64,000 nucleotides of DNA, taken from assembly GCA_032622095.1 (NCBI GenBank), contig CP136067.1, forward strand, positions 94,852,707 through 94,916,706, written 5' to 3'. A model generated the notes under the pieces. The model saw only the letters and a list, made by a program, of their open reading frames with translations. It was not told the origin of the DNA and searched no databases. The translations under genes and the position numbers were made by a program. Positions 1 to 10,499 of this stretch are shown here, piece by piece; the stretch's first letter is position 1; each line of letters begins with the position of its first letter. Source of the DNA: Siphonodentalium dalli (lineage: Eukaryota; Mollusca; Scaphopoda; Gadilida; Siphonodentaliidae).

Positions 1-7
1 GGTGTCT

Positions 8-167
8 AACATTATTGATGCAGCATACATGGGCTTACATGCAGAAATAATATAAGCTGCCCGATCAGTGTCAGATACGTCGTATACAAATGAAAATTAC
101 CGTTCAACGAGTCGCACAATCGTCGTTGTCATGGTCGAACGCGGGCGTTGCCAAATAATTAACATTG
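8..167. repeat. dispersed repeat, inverted partner at 20520-20665
   Basis: This block reads, on the opposite strand, almost like 20520-20665; both contain a run matching GTTGCCAAA...CGACTCGTTG...GATCAGTGTCAGA. The match is imperfect (many substitutions) and has no visible coding content. It is most simply two copies of one interspersed repeat in opposite orientation. Confidence 0.7.
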
Positions 168-1380
168 TTGCTGCATTTCTGCGTCGAGTTTAATCGAATA
201 TTGCGTCAACTGAGTTACGAATTTGACAAATCCTATATTTATGCTTATTAAAGCTTACGTTGGATGTTAATTGTCGCACTGTTAATATCCCATTGTAACC
301 CAAGAATTTACTTTTTGCGATCGATTCGCGGTTTGATCTGATGGTCCCGATTTGACCGAGACGATTGTGACTCATTTTATGTATAGATCTCATCCCCGTA
401 TGTATTCCGTGAGTCAACCTGGTGGACATGCAAAGTGTGCTCCATACAATTAAAACAAGAAGAAGCCCACCTTTGTCGTCCCAATTCAGTAAAAAGCACC
501 TTTAACTAAGTTTGTCATAAAATATCACGTATAATAAGGTCGCAGAATCGTTAAATTACCGTAGCACCGTGGTTGTCAAGCCGCAGAATCATGGAATTGG
601 TCGCAGAATCGTGAAAACGATTGTGTCGTGTGAACATGTTGATAAATAACACGTTTTGGGAAATTTTTATACCATAGTTGACAGTGGTTAGAATTATATA
701 TTTGTATTTAATCGATTCTGATAACTAAAGCGTATTTTGAATAAATGTTGCTGTTATAACTTGATGATATGGGGACCGCTTGATTGGATTGAGTACCTTA
801 ATTGAAAATACCAATATAAAGTTAATTAAAGGTGTATGATTCGAAGTACTGTTTTCTCCTATTAAACTGATTCTCGGCTTTCAAAGGATCATGTTGTGTA
901 ATTCGAAGAGGTCTCTTTGATGCTGGCTCCAGATTTCAAGCAATTGTAGATTTGATATTAAAATAAATACTTCTACATTATTCTTCCCCACAACTTGGGG
1001 AATGTGTATCCAACTTCGAATTTTCTTTAATGGCTCCAGAATTATAGATTTGAAATGAAAACAAATATTATAAATTATTCTTCTCCACAAGCAAGCCTGA
1101 GTTTAGTGTGTCTGTCATAGCGGGCTAGAATAATCAAATTCACCCCCATGGGACCTCATTCTGCATGGCCTCAATTGCTATGGGGGGGGGACTCAGATTG
1201 AGGTTACCAAATGGTGACTATTGTGATGTGCACCCCCATTGGGAACATCGATTATGCAACGACACGTCTGCCAATGTGGGATATGGAGAAACTAAACTAA
1301 AAAAGAACTAGATTCTATGTGAAGAAGTTTATATAGAAATGTTTATAATAAAGAAACTTTTCACAGAAGATGAGGCCTAA
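168..1380. other. non-coding stretch with decayed repeats
   Basis: No gene is supportable. A block at about 540-650 resembles 21855-21975 and, inverted, 19600-19745: all read GTCGC(A/T)GAATCGT...ACCGT...TTGTCAAG. The stretch 636-745 is the inverted counterpart of 58660-58770. A poly-G run lies near 1182-1190. Small ORFs here show no recognisable domain. Confidence 0.6.
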
Positions 1381-1394
1381 TCGTCACTAAATTC

Positions 1395-1500
1395 ACCCTC
1401 TGTGGGCCTCCTTCTGCAAATGACAGGCACACTAAATAAACTCAGGCTTGTCCACAAGATGTGTCTAACTTCGAATTTCAAAATCCTAGCTGCACCCAGA
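1395..1500. repeat. direct repeat copy 1 (partner 2390-2500)
   Basis: The blocks at 1395-1500 and 2390-2500 share the phrases CACTAAATTCACCCTCTG, GCAAATGACAGGCACACTA and ATCCTAGCTGCACCCAGA in the same order. A more decayed copy begins near 1132. The two copies flank the inverted-repeat structure at 1585-2075, so they could be the ends of one composite repeat. Confidence 0.7.
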
Positions 1501-1584
1501 AAAATGATCCAAAATCTCGTAAAGTATCATTCACATTCCTTGATAACATCACATTTGTGACAGTTTACATTGAGGGTAGATCAT

Positions 1585-2075
1585 GCCATGAATATCTATT
1601 CTGGCTAACGCCCGTGGAGATCATATTCCATCAGTATAAAACCTGGGAACTATTTGAAGTTTTGACAGGGAACCTTATATGAAGTCGAAAGAATAACGCG
1701 GGGATTATATATCTTAGTTATTATCTGGGTCTTAATAATGTAATTCACTGTATAGGTGATGGTCCCAACTCGAAATTTCACGATTTAAGTGCATGACTTT
1801 AAAAGCGATTTTGCTTCGCGTCGCTTACAATTATGGAATTTCTCCTGGGTAATTAATTCAATGTTTATTGCGATATCGGCTCACGAGTGATGGAAAAGCA
1901 TGCAATTTCGAGTTGGGACCTTCACCTACATCGAAGTATATTATTAAGGAAGAGAAAATAACTAAGAAATATATTCCTCGCGTTATTTTTTCGACTTTAT
2001 AAGTTTCCCTGTCAAAACTTTGTACTGATGGAAAATGATATCTACGGCCGGGCGTTAGCCAGAGTAGAGATTCAT
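1585..2075. repeat. inverted repeat (foldback) with about 105-bp loop
   Basis: The arm 1585-1792 pairs with 1899-2075. Both read, in opposite orientation, CTGGCTAACGCCCG, CATCAGTA, TTTTGACAGGGAA, AATAACGCG and GGTCCCAACTCGAAATT. Mismatches and small indels are scattered through the arms. It looks like an old palindromic MITE or a small foldback element and has no coding content. Confidence 0.75.
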
Positions 2076-2499
2076 GAAATTATCTACATTGAGGGTACTT
2101 GAGCATTAGACCTATATGTATATAGTTCCCCTAATTAGTGCTATTACTTTCATGGGGGACTTTTGTGTTTGGGGTACATAAAGCTCACCCTCTGTCGCCA
2201 GACACCTGACTCAATGTTGTGACTATAATAGACAGTCCAAATCATATCACAGCTTTTGACAACATGACTTATTGTAATAATTCGCTTGCTTCTTTGGCAT
2301 CGACGATAAATTACTATAGATGTATGTGTGCATGTATATGTATGTATGTATGTATGTATGTACATACGTACGCTATGCGGGATAGCGTCACTAAATTCAC
2401 CCTCTGGGGACCTCATTCTGCAAATGACAGGCACACTAGACTCAGGGTTGTCCACAAGAGTTGTCTAACTTCGAATTTAAAAATCCTAGCTGCACCCAG

Positions 2500-3153
2500 A
2501 TCCGGGGAACAACATGGGCGGGTCCAATTGCACGTGCGACCGTATCCTTGATGTTGACCATATACGCTCATATAGGCATGTTTCTGCATGGACCTCGACA
2601 GATCCGGCTCAAATGTCTACCTAGTTCCCCGTATATCATATAATTGGGTGTACTAGATTTCATTCCGAGTATTATCTTACAAAATTTCATAGGGATTCCA
2701 ATCCCGCGAACAATATATGGGCGGGTCCAATTCCACATGCGACCTTGGCCTTGACCTCGCTAATATACGCTGATATAGGCATGTTTCTGGACCTCGACCG
2801 ATCCTACTCAAATTTGGTATGTAGGCCTACTTTAATCCCGGGCACAATATGGGCGGGTCCAGTTTCACGTGCGACTGTGTCCTTGGCCTTGAACTCGCTC
2901 ATATACCCTGATATAGGCATGTTTCTGGATCTTAACCGATCCGACTCAAATTTGGTATGTATGCCTACTTTGATCCTGGGAAAAATATGGGCGGGTCCAA
3001 TTTCACGTGCGACCGCGTCCTTGACCTCGCTCACATACGCTCATATAGGCATGTTTCTGGACCGATCTAACAATAGTTTTTTTTTCTTTTCAACGTTGAC
3101 TTTTCACAAAGAAATCCATAAATAGCCCGGACGAAGTCGGGCACATCAGCTAG
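2500..3153 (+). mobile_element. Helitron-like element, 3' part with ~136-bp tandem units
   Basis: At least three units of about 134-138 bp start near 2701, 2835 and 2973, with a more distant one near 2504. Each carries ATATGGGCGGGTCCA and ATATAGGCATGTTTCTG. The block ends with a short hairpin (GCCCGGAC/GTCGGGC arms at about 3124-3141), then CTAG at 3150-3153 followed by T. A hairpin about 10 bp before a CTRR terminus is the known 3' signature of Helitrons, and tandem repeats are common inside non-autonomous ones. The 5' TC end was not located and no Rep/helicase gene is visible, so this would be a non-autonomous copy. Confidence 0.6.
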
Positions 3154-5160
3154 TATATATGGATGTACATAACGTAAAATGTGTACAATTTATAGCTTGC
3201 TAATATAAAAGTGTGTTGGAATCCTTTTCTTGTCATCTTCGCCAATAACACCACACATATGAATATCATTGCATTCGTCGCCATTTTGGCGCTATCATGT
3301 TTAATGTTTAGGATACTTGTATGTGTAAATAAGAATGCATTCATTACACAGTTTATGTTATATATTTAAAAAAAAGTTGATTTGAAGAATTATCATATTC
3401 AGAAAAGAGATCGTCGTTGTTAGAGACACCGAGAAGTCGCTCGTATTTGATCCAAAGATCCTCGTGTTGTGTTATTTGGAGAGGTTGTTCTTATGCGGGG
3501 TCGAGAATGCTTCTAAATTCTTGTTATTCGCAACTTCTATAACAGGACTCATCATATCAATCCTCGCAAAATGCAGCCTTGAACTCGGACTTCGTCAAGA
3601 TTAAGTCCCCGTAAAAGATCACAGCATGACAACAAAACAACTCAATAAATAGAGTTTTTTTTAAAACAAATGTAATGTTTTTTTATATATTAAAGCCCCC
3701 TTTTCATGACCTGTGCAATGTTTTAGAGCATATTGGCAGACATGTGTCTGTATTATATGTGTAAGTGGTTGAGTCAATCTTATCCTCTATGTGATAAATA
3801 ATCGTACTTAATACACTTTCATAATAATCAATATCATCATCACCATCATCACCAGCAGCATCAGTCATCATCACCGTCAAGTTCTATTTTGACTTGTAAT
3901 CTCTACTCAAGCATCTGCATCAGCACGATCGTTTGGCTCCAGATAACATATTGCATTCAGAACGTTTAGTTCTGATATGAATTACGATAATATTATTATG
4001 TCTGGCACCATTATGTAACCAACCAGTCGTAGGGGTCAGATGCACGTTTGGCCAAACTTTCCTGGTATTTCTATATGGATTTGTGAAATTTGGTACAAGC
4101 GATTATTGTGATACAATATATAAGAACCATCGAACAATTGGTTATTATAATCTCATTTATTTCACTTTTATGGCATGGAAAATATTTAAAATTTCACCAT
4201 TTTCAGGTAACAAGAACTTCTGTAAATTTGATTTGTTTGAAAAGTGAAGTAAATATATCCATGATATCATATCTGAAGATCACGAGAGGAGACTTAGTTT
4301 TTCTTGATTCATGAAATGTTATGATTATTTTCACTTAGAAAAACAACTAGCCACAAATAATGTTCCATACTTAAGAATTTTCAATGTCATTCACGTTGTT
4401 CAATGAAATATTGGGCTGAGATGAGTTCTGGGTCATGGCTTTATTACCAAGTTAAGCTGACCAGCATATCTCTTATCACTGTGGCCTAATTTCCAGTTGA
4501 TTGTGCACTGCTTGAGTAGACCCTACTACATATCAACATTTGTTTTTCCTGGGCTGGAATATTTGTGACTGCTTTATTCTTCATTATAATATATGGGGGT
4601 ATGACACAATATTATGCAATTAAATATCTAACACCACAAAATGAGACAAATGAAGCTTCATCTCATGGAGCCAAGACAGTAAGCTGCTTGGTGATTGGAG
4701 TGCTGTGTGAAATTATTAATTATTCTAGCAGTTCTTCGTACCGAAAGGGACAACAAAGAAAGTTATATTTTCAACATCCCAAATGTATTATAATGCATTG
4801 TCTTAAGTCACCTCTTAATAATTGCTCAGATTCTGCAAATAATGAAGATGATGATATGTGAAATTCAAGATTTTTCGCCAGATAGATCCAGAGAAATTCT
4901 TTGTTGAAAATATCTCGCCATATTTGGCTGTATTTATGCAAAACGAACATCTCCATCTTAATAAAGCATCTACGTAATGAACTACACTTTTGTGTAGAAT
5001 TAATTCTATCTATTTGTCTAGCTCATGTGTACTCAATAAAGCGAAGGCAAGTGTAAAATTCAACTATCTATAAAAGTGTAGCCATACCCACATAACTAGT
5101 CTAAATATTTTCTCTACACAATATCTGCAATGTAATGGATTGGATAAACTTTTAGTCATT
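3154..5160. other. intergenic, no supportable gene
   Basis: The sequence is AT-rich. A short TCATCATCACC-type simple repeat lies at about 3828-3875. The open stretches at 4090-4314 and 4565-4861 have low-complexity, AT-driven composition and no recognisable domain. Upstream control sequence for the DUF1917-like gene that follows may lie here, but I could not assign a promoter. Confidence 0.5.
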
Positions 5161-5219
5161 ACAGAGTAAAATTGCGACTCTTTTGTGTAGAATTCGTACA
5201 CTTTGTTTGTATTTCAGTG

Positions 5220-5944
5220 ATGGTTTGTGTGACAGAACAGTCAGAAGGTGCCTGCCGGCCAAGTTCTTCGAGTGACCGCTGGCTATTCTGTGACGACGAG
5301 GTGCAGATGATGAGATATCCATACAACGAAGATGACGAATACTGGGGTAAATGGATGACCTACCACAGCCCTGGATCTATCGATGAATCATGGGAAAAGG
5401 CAAAATCCTACTATTGCGCGGGATTGCTGGACGGGGTCAGCAGCATGAAGGTGAGTGGCGTCAGGACAGAGCCTGAACATACAGACAACCATGTCATCAT
5501 CTACTACTGCGCTTACAATGCATATGACCCTTCTTTGTGCAAGGCTATCGGGGAGCGTATTGTTAATGAGATGAAATACAACAGACCGTGCTATTACAAA
5601 ACTGACGCCAAGTCCCATACCGGCGAGTATCGCAAAGACGGGTTCAAGAATATATCGGTAATTACGGTTGCGCCATTTCAGTCGTCACTTGAAGCGCCAG
5701 GTTCTACCGCTTCCGCCTGGCTATTTTGCAGAGACGAACTGCAGATGATGCAGTATCCAGATAACTACGACAAAGACCATTGGGGCAAATGGATGACCTT
5801 CCACAGACCTTCATCTATCGATGAAGCATGGTCAAACGCAAAATCCTACTATTGCGCGGGATTGCTCGACGGGGTTAACAGCATGGAGGTGAGTGGCGTC
5901 GTGCCAGAGCCTGATCATACACGTACAGACAAACATGTCATCAT
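5220..5944 (+). CDS. DUF1917/C11orf68-like repeat protein, N-terminal part (interrupted)
   Basis: The open frame runs from upstream of 5220 and contains one complete and one incomplete copy of a domain of about 130 residues. Copy 1 (about 5275-5680) reads WLFC, GKWMTYH, SIDESWEKAK, a GLLDGV...MKVS segment, VIIYYC and a C-terminal YKTDAKSHTGEY. Copy 2 (about 5715-5944) repeats this as far as HVII. The order GKWM, AW, G-L, KVS, VI-Y, YK-D, G-Y fits what I remember of the DUF1917 family (human C11orf68, an eIF4E-like fold of unknown function); this is recall, not a search. TTTGTATTTCAG just before 5217 could be a splice acceptor, so an upstream exon is likely and the ATG at 5220 may be internal. 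The frame leaves the domain at 5944, where foreign sequence begins. The missing half of copy 2 reappears at 9709. Confidence 0.6.
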
Positions 5945-6000
5945 TACGCCACCTAGTGTGGTGTTTCTAGCATTTGTTTTTTTTATATCGCATGGAGTAC

Positions 6001-6470
6001 AGGGCGAATGTATTCTTGGAGATTGTTTGTACCTTACTGAATCGTACCGATATAATGACGTAGATGCCGAAATTGTAAAGTTAACGGCAGCGGTGTATAA
6101 TACGTTTATGAAAATATGATAAATCCTATCGATAGAGTCAGGACAGGCTCAAATTGTAAACTTAAAGTCACCGGTGTAATAATATGTTGTTGAAAATATA
6201 AATAATCTGATAGCCTGAAAATATTGTATAACCTATTGGGAGCCCATAATAAATGGGAATAACCTATTGGGAGCCCCTGCATGTAGTGAACTGAATTGTG
6301 GGTATTTTATGGAGATTGTTTGTACCTTACTGAATCGTACCGATATAATCACGTAGATGCCGAAGTTGTAAAGTTAACGCCACTGGTGTATAATATGTTT
6401 ATGATAAATCGTATCGATAGAGTGAGGACAGGCTCAAATTGTAAACTTAAAGTCGAAAATATAAATAATC
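6001..6470. repeat. direct duplication, two copies ~300 bp apart
   Basis: The segment 6010-6180 (GGAGATTGTTTGTACCTTAC...GACAGGCTCAAATTG) recurs at about 6310-6460 with few changes. Both copies carry short open frames over the same phrase, which explains the similar small ORFs; I do not consider them genes. Confidence 0.75.
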
Positions 6471-6815
6471 TGATAGCCTGAAAATAATATATAACCCATT
6501 GGGAGCCTCCTGGTATAGTGAGGTGAATTATGGGTAAGCCCCCTGGTGTAGTGAGGTGAATTATGGGTAATATTATGCCTGTTCTATTGTGATAACCGCC
6601 ATCTTTTATCTTCTGGAATTATCGGCGATGTCACCAAGATTTCTACACTCGATTCTTTTAAAATGCACCCTGATCGGTCAAATTCTTTTGATAATTCTAT
6701 CTAAATACATCTTAGCTACTATTCGGATCTGCTTTCCCGGTCGAAAAAGGTTTAGTTTGACCAAAACGGCTTTTGACAAAAGTTTGTTTATAAAATAGCG
6801 TACTCGATAAACCCG

Positions 6816-7165
6816 TAAATTTTATCATCGAAAAAAATTCATTTCTTTCACCTAAAACATAATTATGTGCTGTATCCTATCATTTTAGGAATATATACGT
6901 ATCCCACTCAGACACACCAAGTCTCAGCTTAAAATTTTGAAAAATAAGAGATTTATCAACATAAATCGATTTGTATGGCAGATCCCATGTTAAATTTTAT
7001 CATCGAAAAAAATTCATTTCTTCCACCTAAAACATAATTATGTGCTGTATCCTATCATTTTAGGAATATATACGTATCCCACTCAGACACACCAAGTCTG
7101 AGCTTAAAATTTTGAAAAATAAGAGATTTATCAACATAAATCGATTTGTATGGCAGATCCCATGT
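6816..7165. repeat. exact-looking 175-bp tandem duplication
   Basis: The unit starting TAAATTTTATCATCG at 6816 starts again at 6991, a period of 175 bp. The copies differ at only a few positions (CTTTCACC versus CTTCCACC; GTCTCAGC versus GTCTGAGC). The near-identity points to a recent duplication. Confidence 0.85.
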
Positions 7166-7239
7166 TAAATAAATTTTAGGGCCCTTCAAATGTTTTCTGA
7201 GATGTTCCATATTGGCACCAGAGTCCATATTTGACTGGT

Positions 7240-8110
7240 TCTACATGATAATTGTGCAACAGTACAGTCGCGTTACTTTATACGTCAAAATTGGTCATTA
7301 TCACTCGACAAATTTATTTCGGTCTATCGTATCAACCCCTATTTCCCCCGCGTAGCCTGACTAAGTGTCAACCTTGGTCTTTATCGCTCCACTAATTTGT
7401 ATCATTTCATCGGTATGAATTCCATATCCAATTATCCACATATAACCAACCCAATCTCTAATCCCAGTCCAATTTATTAATTTTTTTCATCGATATAGTC
7501 ACGTTACGAAATATTTTATTGCGTGATACTTGTACTTATATGTCTATGGTATTACTATAGTATACCGTATACGTATATCAATTGCTATTCCTTTCTATAT
7601 AATTCTGGTGTCATCTATAGAGATACAGATAATTTCTGACACCCCCCCCCTAATTTTATATCATTGCTGCTTTAGTACATTCGCGATGCATTACATGGCA
7701 ACATCGCTCCACTAATTTATGTCAGTTCATCGGTACGAACCCCTTTTTCTCCGAGTCCATATAACCAACCCAACATCTTATCCCGGCTTAAATTATTATT
7801 TTTATTTTCATCGGTATAGTTGTGTTACATACATATTTTTATCATTTGATTCTAATTTGTATTGTACCACTATAGAAGTCCATAAATGACTATTCTGGCA
7901 CTATATAGAGATGACTAATATTCTGACACCCCCCCCCCCCCTATTTTATAACCTTGTTGCAACAGTAGAGTTGAGATGCATAATATGTCAACATTGGTCG
8001 TTATCGCTCTACATATGTATATCGGTTCAACCCTTAGTTCCCTGTAATGCCCACCCCCCCTCAATTTATTTTTTCATTTGTATTATAGTCTCGTTACGTA
8101 CACATTTTTC
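7240..8110. repeat. imperfect repeats of ~290 bp with poly-C tracts
   Basis: Three related blocks begin near 7240, 7680 and 7970. Each has a phrase like TCGCTC(C/T)AC followed by TCGGTNNNAACCC, and a preceding CTGACACCCCCCCC tract (7638-7651 and 7925-7941). They look like decayed tandem copies of one interspersed repeat, with no coding potential. Confidence 0.55.
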
Positions 8111-8340
8111 TTTTATAACTTTTGCTTCAACGCGCCGAGTTCTAGCTGCTGCAGACAATACAAAACTGAAAACATATTGAAATGTAAGCAGGCTTCAAAC
8201 TCATATTATCCAATAAAAACTCTGGCTACATCAGAAATTTGTGTATAAGGTGTACTCGCATTTGTTGCGTTAAAAACCAAAGGTCCCAAGTCAAGGTCCA
8301 AATCCCCAACAAACTGATGTGAGGCTTAACTCCATCTAAA

Positions 8341-8739
8341 TACAGTAATGTCCAAAGTAATTGACCACTTAACCACAGCAGAATTATGGGTAATTTTTCA
8401 AGATTTTAAATCCTGAAAAATTACCCATAATTCTGCTGTGGTTAATTTGTCAATTACTTTAGGCATTACTGTAGCCCATATAAGGATGTGAGGTCTAATG
8501 ATAACTCCATCCACATACAGTAATGTCCAAAGTAATTGACCATTTAACCACAGCAGAATTGTGGGTAATTTTTCCGGATTTTAAATCCTGAAAAATTACC
8601 CATAATTCTGCTGTGGTTAAGTGGTCAATTACTTTGGGCATTACTGTATCCCATATAAGGATGTGAGGTCTAATGATAACTCCATCTACATACAGTAATG
8701 TCCAAAGTAATTGACCACTTAACCACAGCAGAATTATGG
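8341..8739. mobile_element. head-to-tail array of palindromic mariner-like MITEs
   Basis: The unit 8341-8473 is a near-perfect palindrome that begins TACAGTAATG and ends CATTACTGTA. The unit 8516-8648 repeats it, also 133 bp long, and a third half copy starts at 8691 and breaks off at about 8739. The period is 175 bp, made of the palindrome plus a 42-bp spacer (CCCATATAAGGATGTGAGG...). TA at both ends with CAGTAATG termini fits Tc1/mariner-type MITEs with TA target duplications. No transposase is present. Confidence 0.75.
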
Positions 8740-9084
8740 CGTTCAATATGGTCTACCTAATTCTGCTCCAAAAACATGTATATTGAATATATGGATGTTT
8801 ATTGGGGGGAGACCGATTATTTCAATGATATTTTCATTAAATGGGATCCAAACACCGACCTACGGGAGCGCGCTTTGCGCGCGACTGTTTCTTAAGTATA
8901 TGTGCATATTGTCAACAATTGGAATCACAACAAATAAGATTGTCGGGGGTCCCTTGCGCTTGCGCGATCTGTCCATCAAAACATATTTAGACATCTCAAG
9001 ACACGTAAGACCCAATAACTTAATATACAGAATAGATACATCTATTGCCTGAGTGACTAATATTTATATTTGTTACAATGGGGT

Positions 9085-9310
9085 CAAATAGTTGCGAAGC
9101 CAGCACCACAATTCTTTCCCTCCATAGTAAATATTAAAACAACTTCTAAAGAATTATTTATTTACCTTATATTTGGTATGGAGCGTCCTTGGTTTACTGG
9201 AGTTCAGATTTGTTAACATCACGTCACCAAGTCAATTACTTGCGAAGCCACAGCCATAACTATTTCCCTCCATAGTAATTCTCAAAACAACTTCTTAAGA
9301 ACAATTGACC
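9085..9310. repeat. duplicated ~70-bp phrase
   Basis: TTGCGAAGCCA...TTTCCCTCCATAGTAA...AAAACAACTTCT occurs at about 9090-9150 and again at about 9240-9300. A third, weaker echo (GCGCAATTATTGGAAGAGCCA) follows near 9318. No gene content. Confidence 0.6.
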
Positions 9311-9708
9311 AGGTCAGTCGCGCAATTATTGGAAGAGCCACGGTCAATCATTTTTTTAAACCAAATTTTACATTTAAATTATTCCTTTATTTAACCAAAA
9401 AAAAAAAATTAAATGAGAAAATTAACTTTTACTACTTGCTAAATTTTATCTTTTAATTATTTCATTTAAATTTTAGACTAAAATTTAAAAATATACATTC
9501 CCAGTATTTACAGTATACTAAGTCCAAGTCTTTATAATCTGTTGAGTGACCCCACAGTCATTTACTTCCTTTGTTAGTAATAATTTGAAGGATTACTTGT
9601 TTAAACGCAATTGTTATCAAAATATTTTATGTATTTTTTATAATTTCTATTTATATGTAATACTATAATCTTGGTGGCGTTACCATTTCTGACTATGGTT
9701 TTCTTGTC

Positions 9709-10326
9709 TACTACTGCGCTTACAATGACCGTTCTTTGTGCAAGGCTATCGGGGAGCGTGTTGTTAATATGATGAAATACCACAGTCCATGCCATTACAA
9801 AACTGACGCCATGTCCCTTGCCGGCGTGTATGTCAGAAACGGGTTCAAGTGTGCATCGGTAATGAAGGTAGCACCATATGAGGCGTCATGTTCTCAGAGT
9901 TATCATGGCCGCTTGCTATTCTGCAGAGACAAGCTGCAGATGAGGAAGTATCCATACAAACACGACGCCGAACATTGGGGTAAATGGATGACCACCCACA
10001 GCCGTGCATCAATCAATGAAGCATGGGAAAAAGCAAAGGAATACTATTGCGCGGGATTGCTCGACGGCGTTAGTTGCATGAAGGTGAGTCTCGTCCGGAC
10101 TGAGTCCGAGCATACAGACAGCCATACAGACACCATCTACCTCAGGACAGATACTGAACATACAGACCGTGCCATCATCTACTACTGTGCTTACAATGAC
10201 TCTTCTTTGTGCAAGGCTATCGGGGAGCGTATTGTTAATATGATGGAATATGACAGACCATTATATTATAACACTGACTCCCATGACCCCCAGGTAATGA
10301 CGATTGCGCCATTTGAGGCGGCGTGA
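9709..10326 (+). CDS. DUF1917/C11orf68-like repeat protein, C-terminal part
   Basis: From 9709 the frame supplies the missing C-terminal half of domain copy 2 (YYCAYND, SLCKAIGERVV, HYKTDAMSLAGVY; to about 9890). A full copy 3 follows (about 9905-10320) with LLFCRDKLQM, HWGKWMTTH, INEAWEKAK, AGLLDGV, MKVS, AIIYYCAYND and YYNTDS, and the frame stops at TGA 10324-10326. Copy 3 has an extra acidic/HTD-rich insert between KVS and AIIYYC. Each copy carries AAGGTGAGT, which imitates a splice donor but lies inside the conserved KVS motif. If the 5945-9708 interruption were absent the three domains would form one protein of about 450 residues. Family assignment is by motif order only. Confidence 0.55.
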   Translation, partial: YYCAYNDRSLCKAIGERVVNMMKYHSPCHYKTDAMSLAGVYVRNGFKCASVMKVAPYEASCSQSYHGRLLFCRDKLQMRKYPYKHDAEHWGKWMTTHSRASINEAWEKAKEYYCAGLLDGVSCMKVSLVRTESEHTDSHTDTIYLRTDTEHTDRAIIYYCAYNDSSLCKAIGERIVNMMEYDRPLYYNTDSHDPQVMTIAPFEAA

Positions 10327-10349
10327 GGAGCAACATTGAAAAGCCATCG

Positions 10350-10495
10350 GCTATTTTCTATTACTCTATGGGTACACACTGAGACACAAACGTTCCAAAT
10401 GGTGATGAATTATAGTATTTTAATCATATTAAAGCCGTATATCAAGGCACTTAAAAAAAAGTAATCGGTGACTCAAAAATTAAGTGGGCCTTTAA
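10350..10495. mobile_element. 3' half of a TTAA-type MITE
   Basis: The sequence from GTTCCAAATGGTGATGAATT to AAGTGGGCCTTTAA at 10495 matches the right halves of the full-length elements at 55182-55649 and 61780-62221. The left terminus (TTAAAGGCCCACTTAATTTT) is missing, so the copy is truncated or replaced by the 3' flank of the preceding gene. Confidence 0.7.
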
Positions 10496-10499
10496 ACAA

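Larger units (their letters stand above)
5945..9708. mobile_element. ~3.76-kb foreign segment splitting the DUF1917-like gene
   Basis: Domain copy 2 stops after the codons for VI and AT of the next codon at about 5943-5944, and resumes at 9709 (CTACTACTGCGC) in a compatible frame. The undamaged copies at 5490 and 10175 read straight through this point. The left boundary starts ACGCCACC and the right side carries GGTGGCGT near 9672-9679, a short inverted match. A 31-bp stretch just inside the right boundary recurs at about 24384-24415. Inside are direct duplications (6001-6180 with 6300-6470), a 175-bp tandem duplication and the palindromic MITE array. No intron signals fit the boundaries. It may be a composite insertion or a rearrangement. 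Confidence 0.5.

Noticed and set aside
5450-10087. Perfect splice-donor matches AAGGTGAGT/GAGGTGAGT in each DUF1917-like repeat
   Set aside because: They encode the conserved K/E-V-S motif and the domain continues directly after them, so they are coding, not exon ends.
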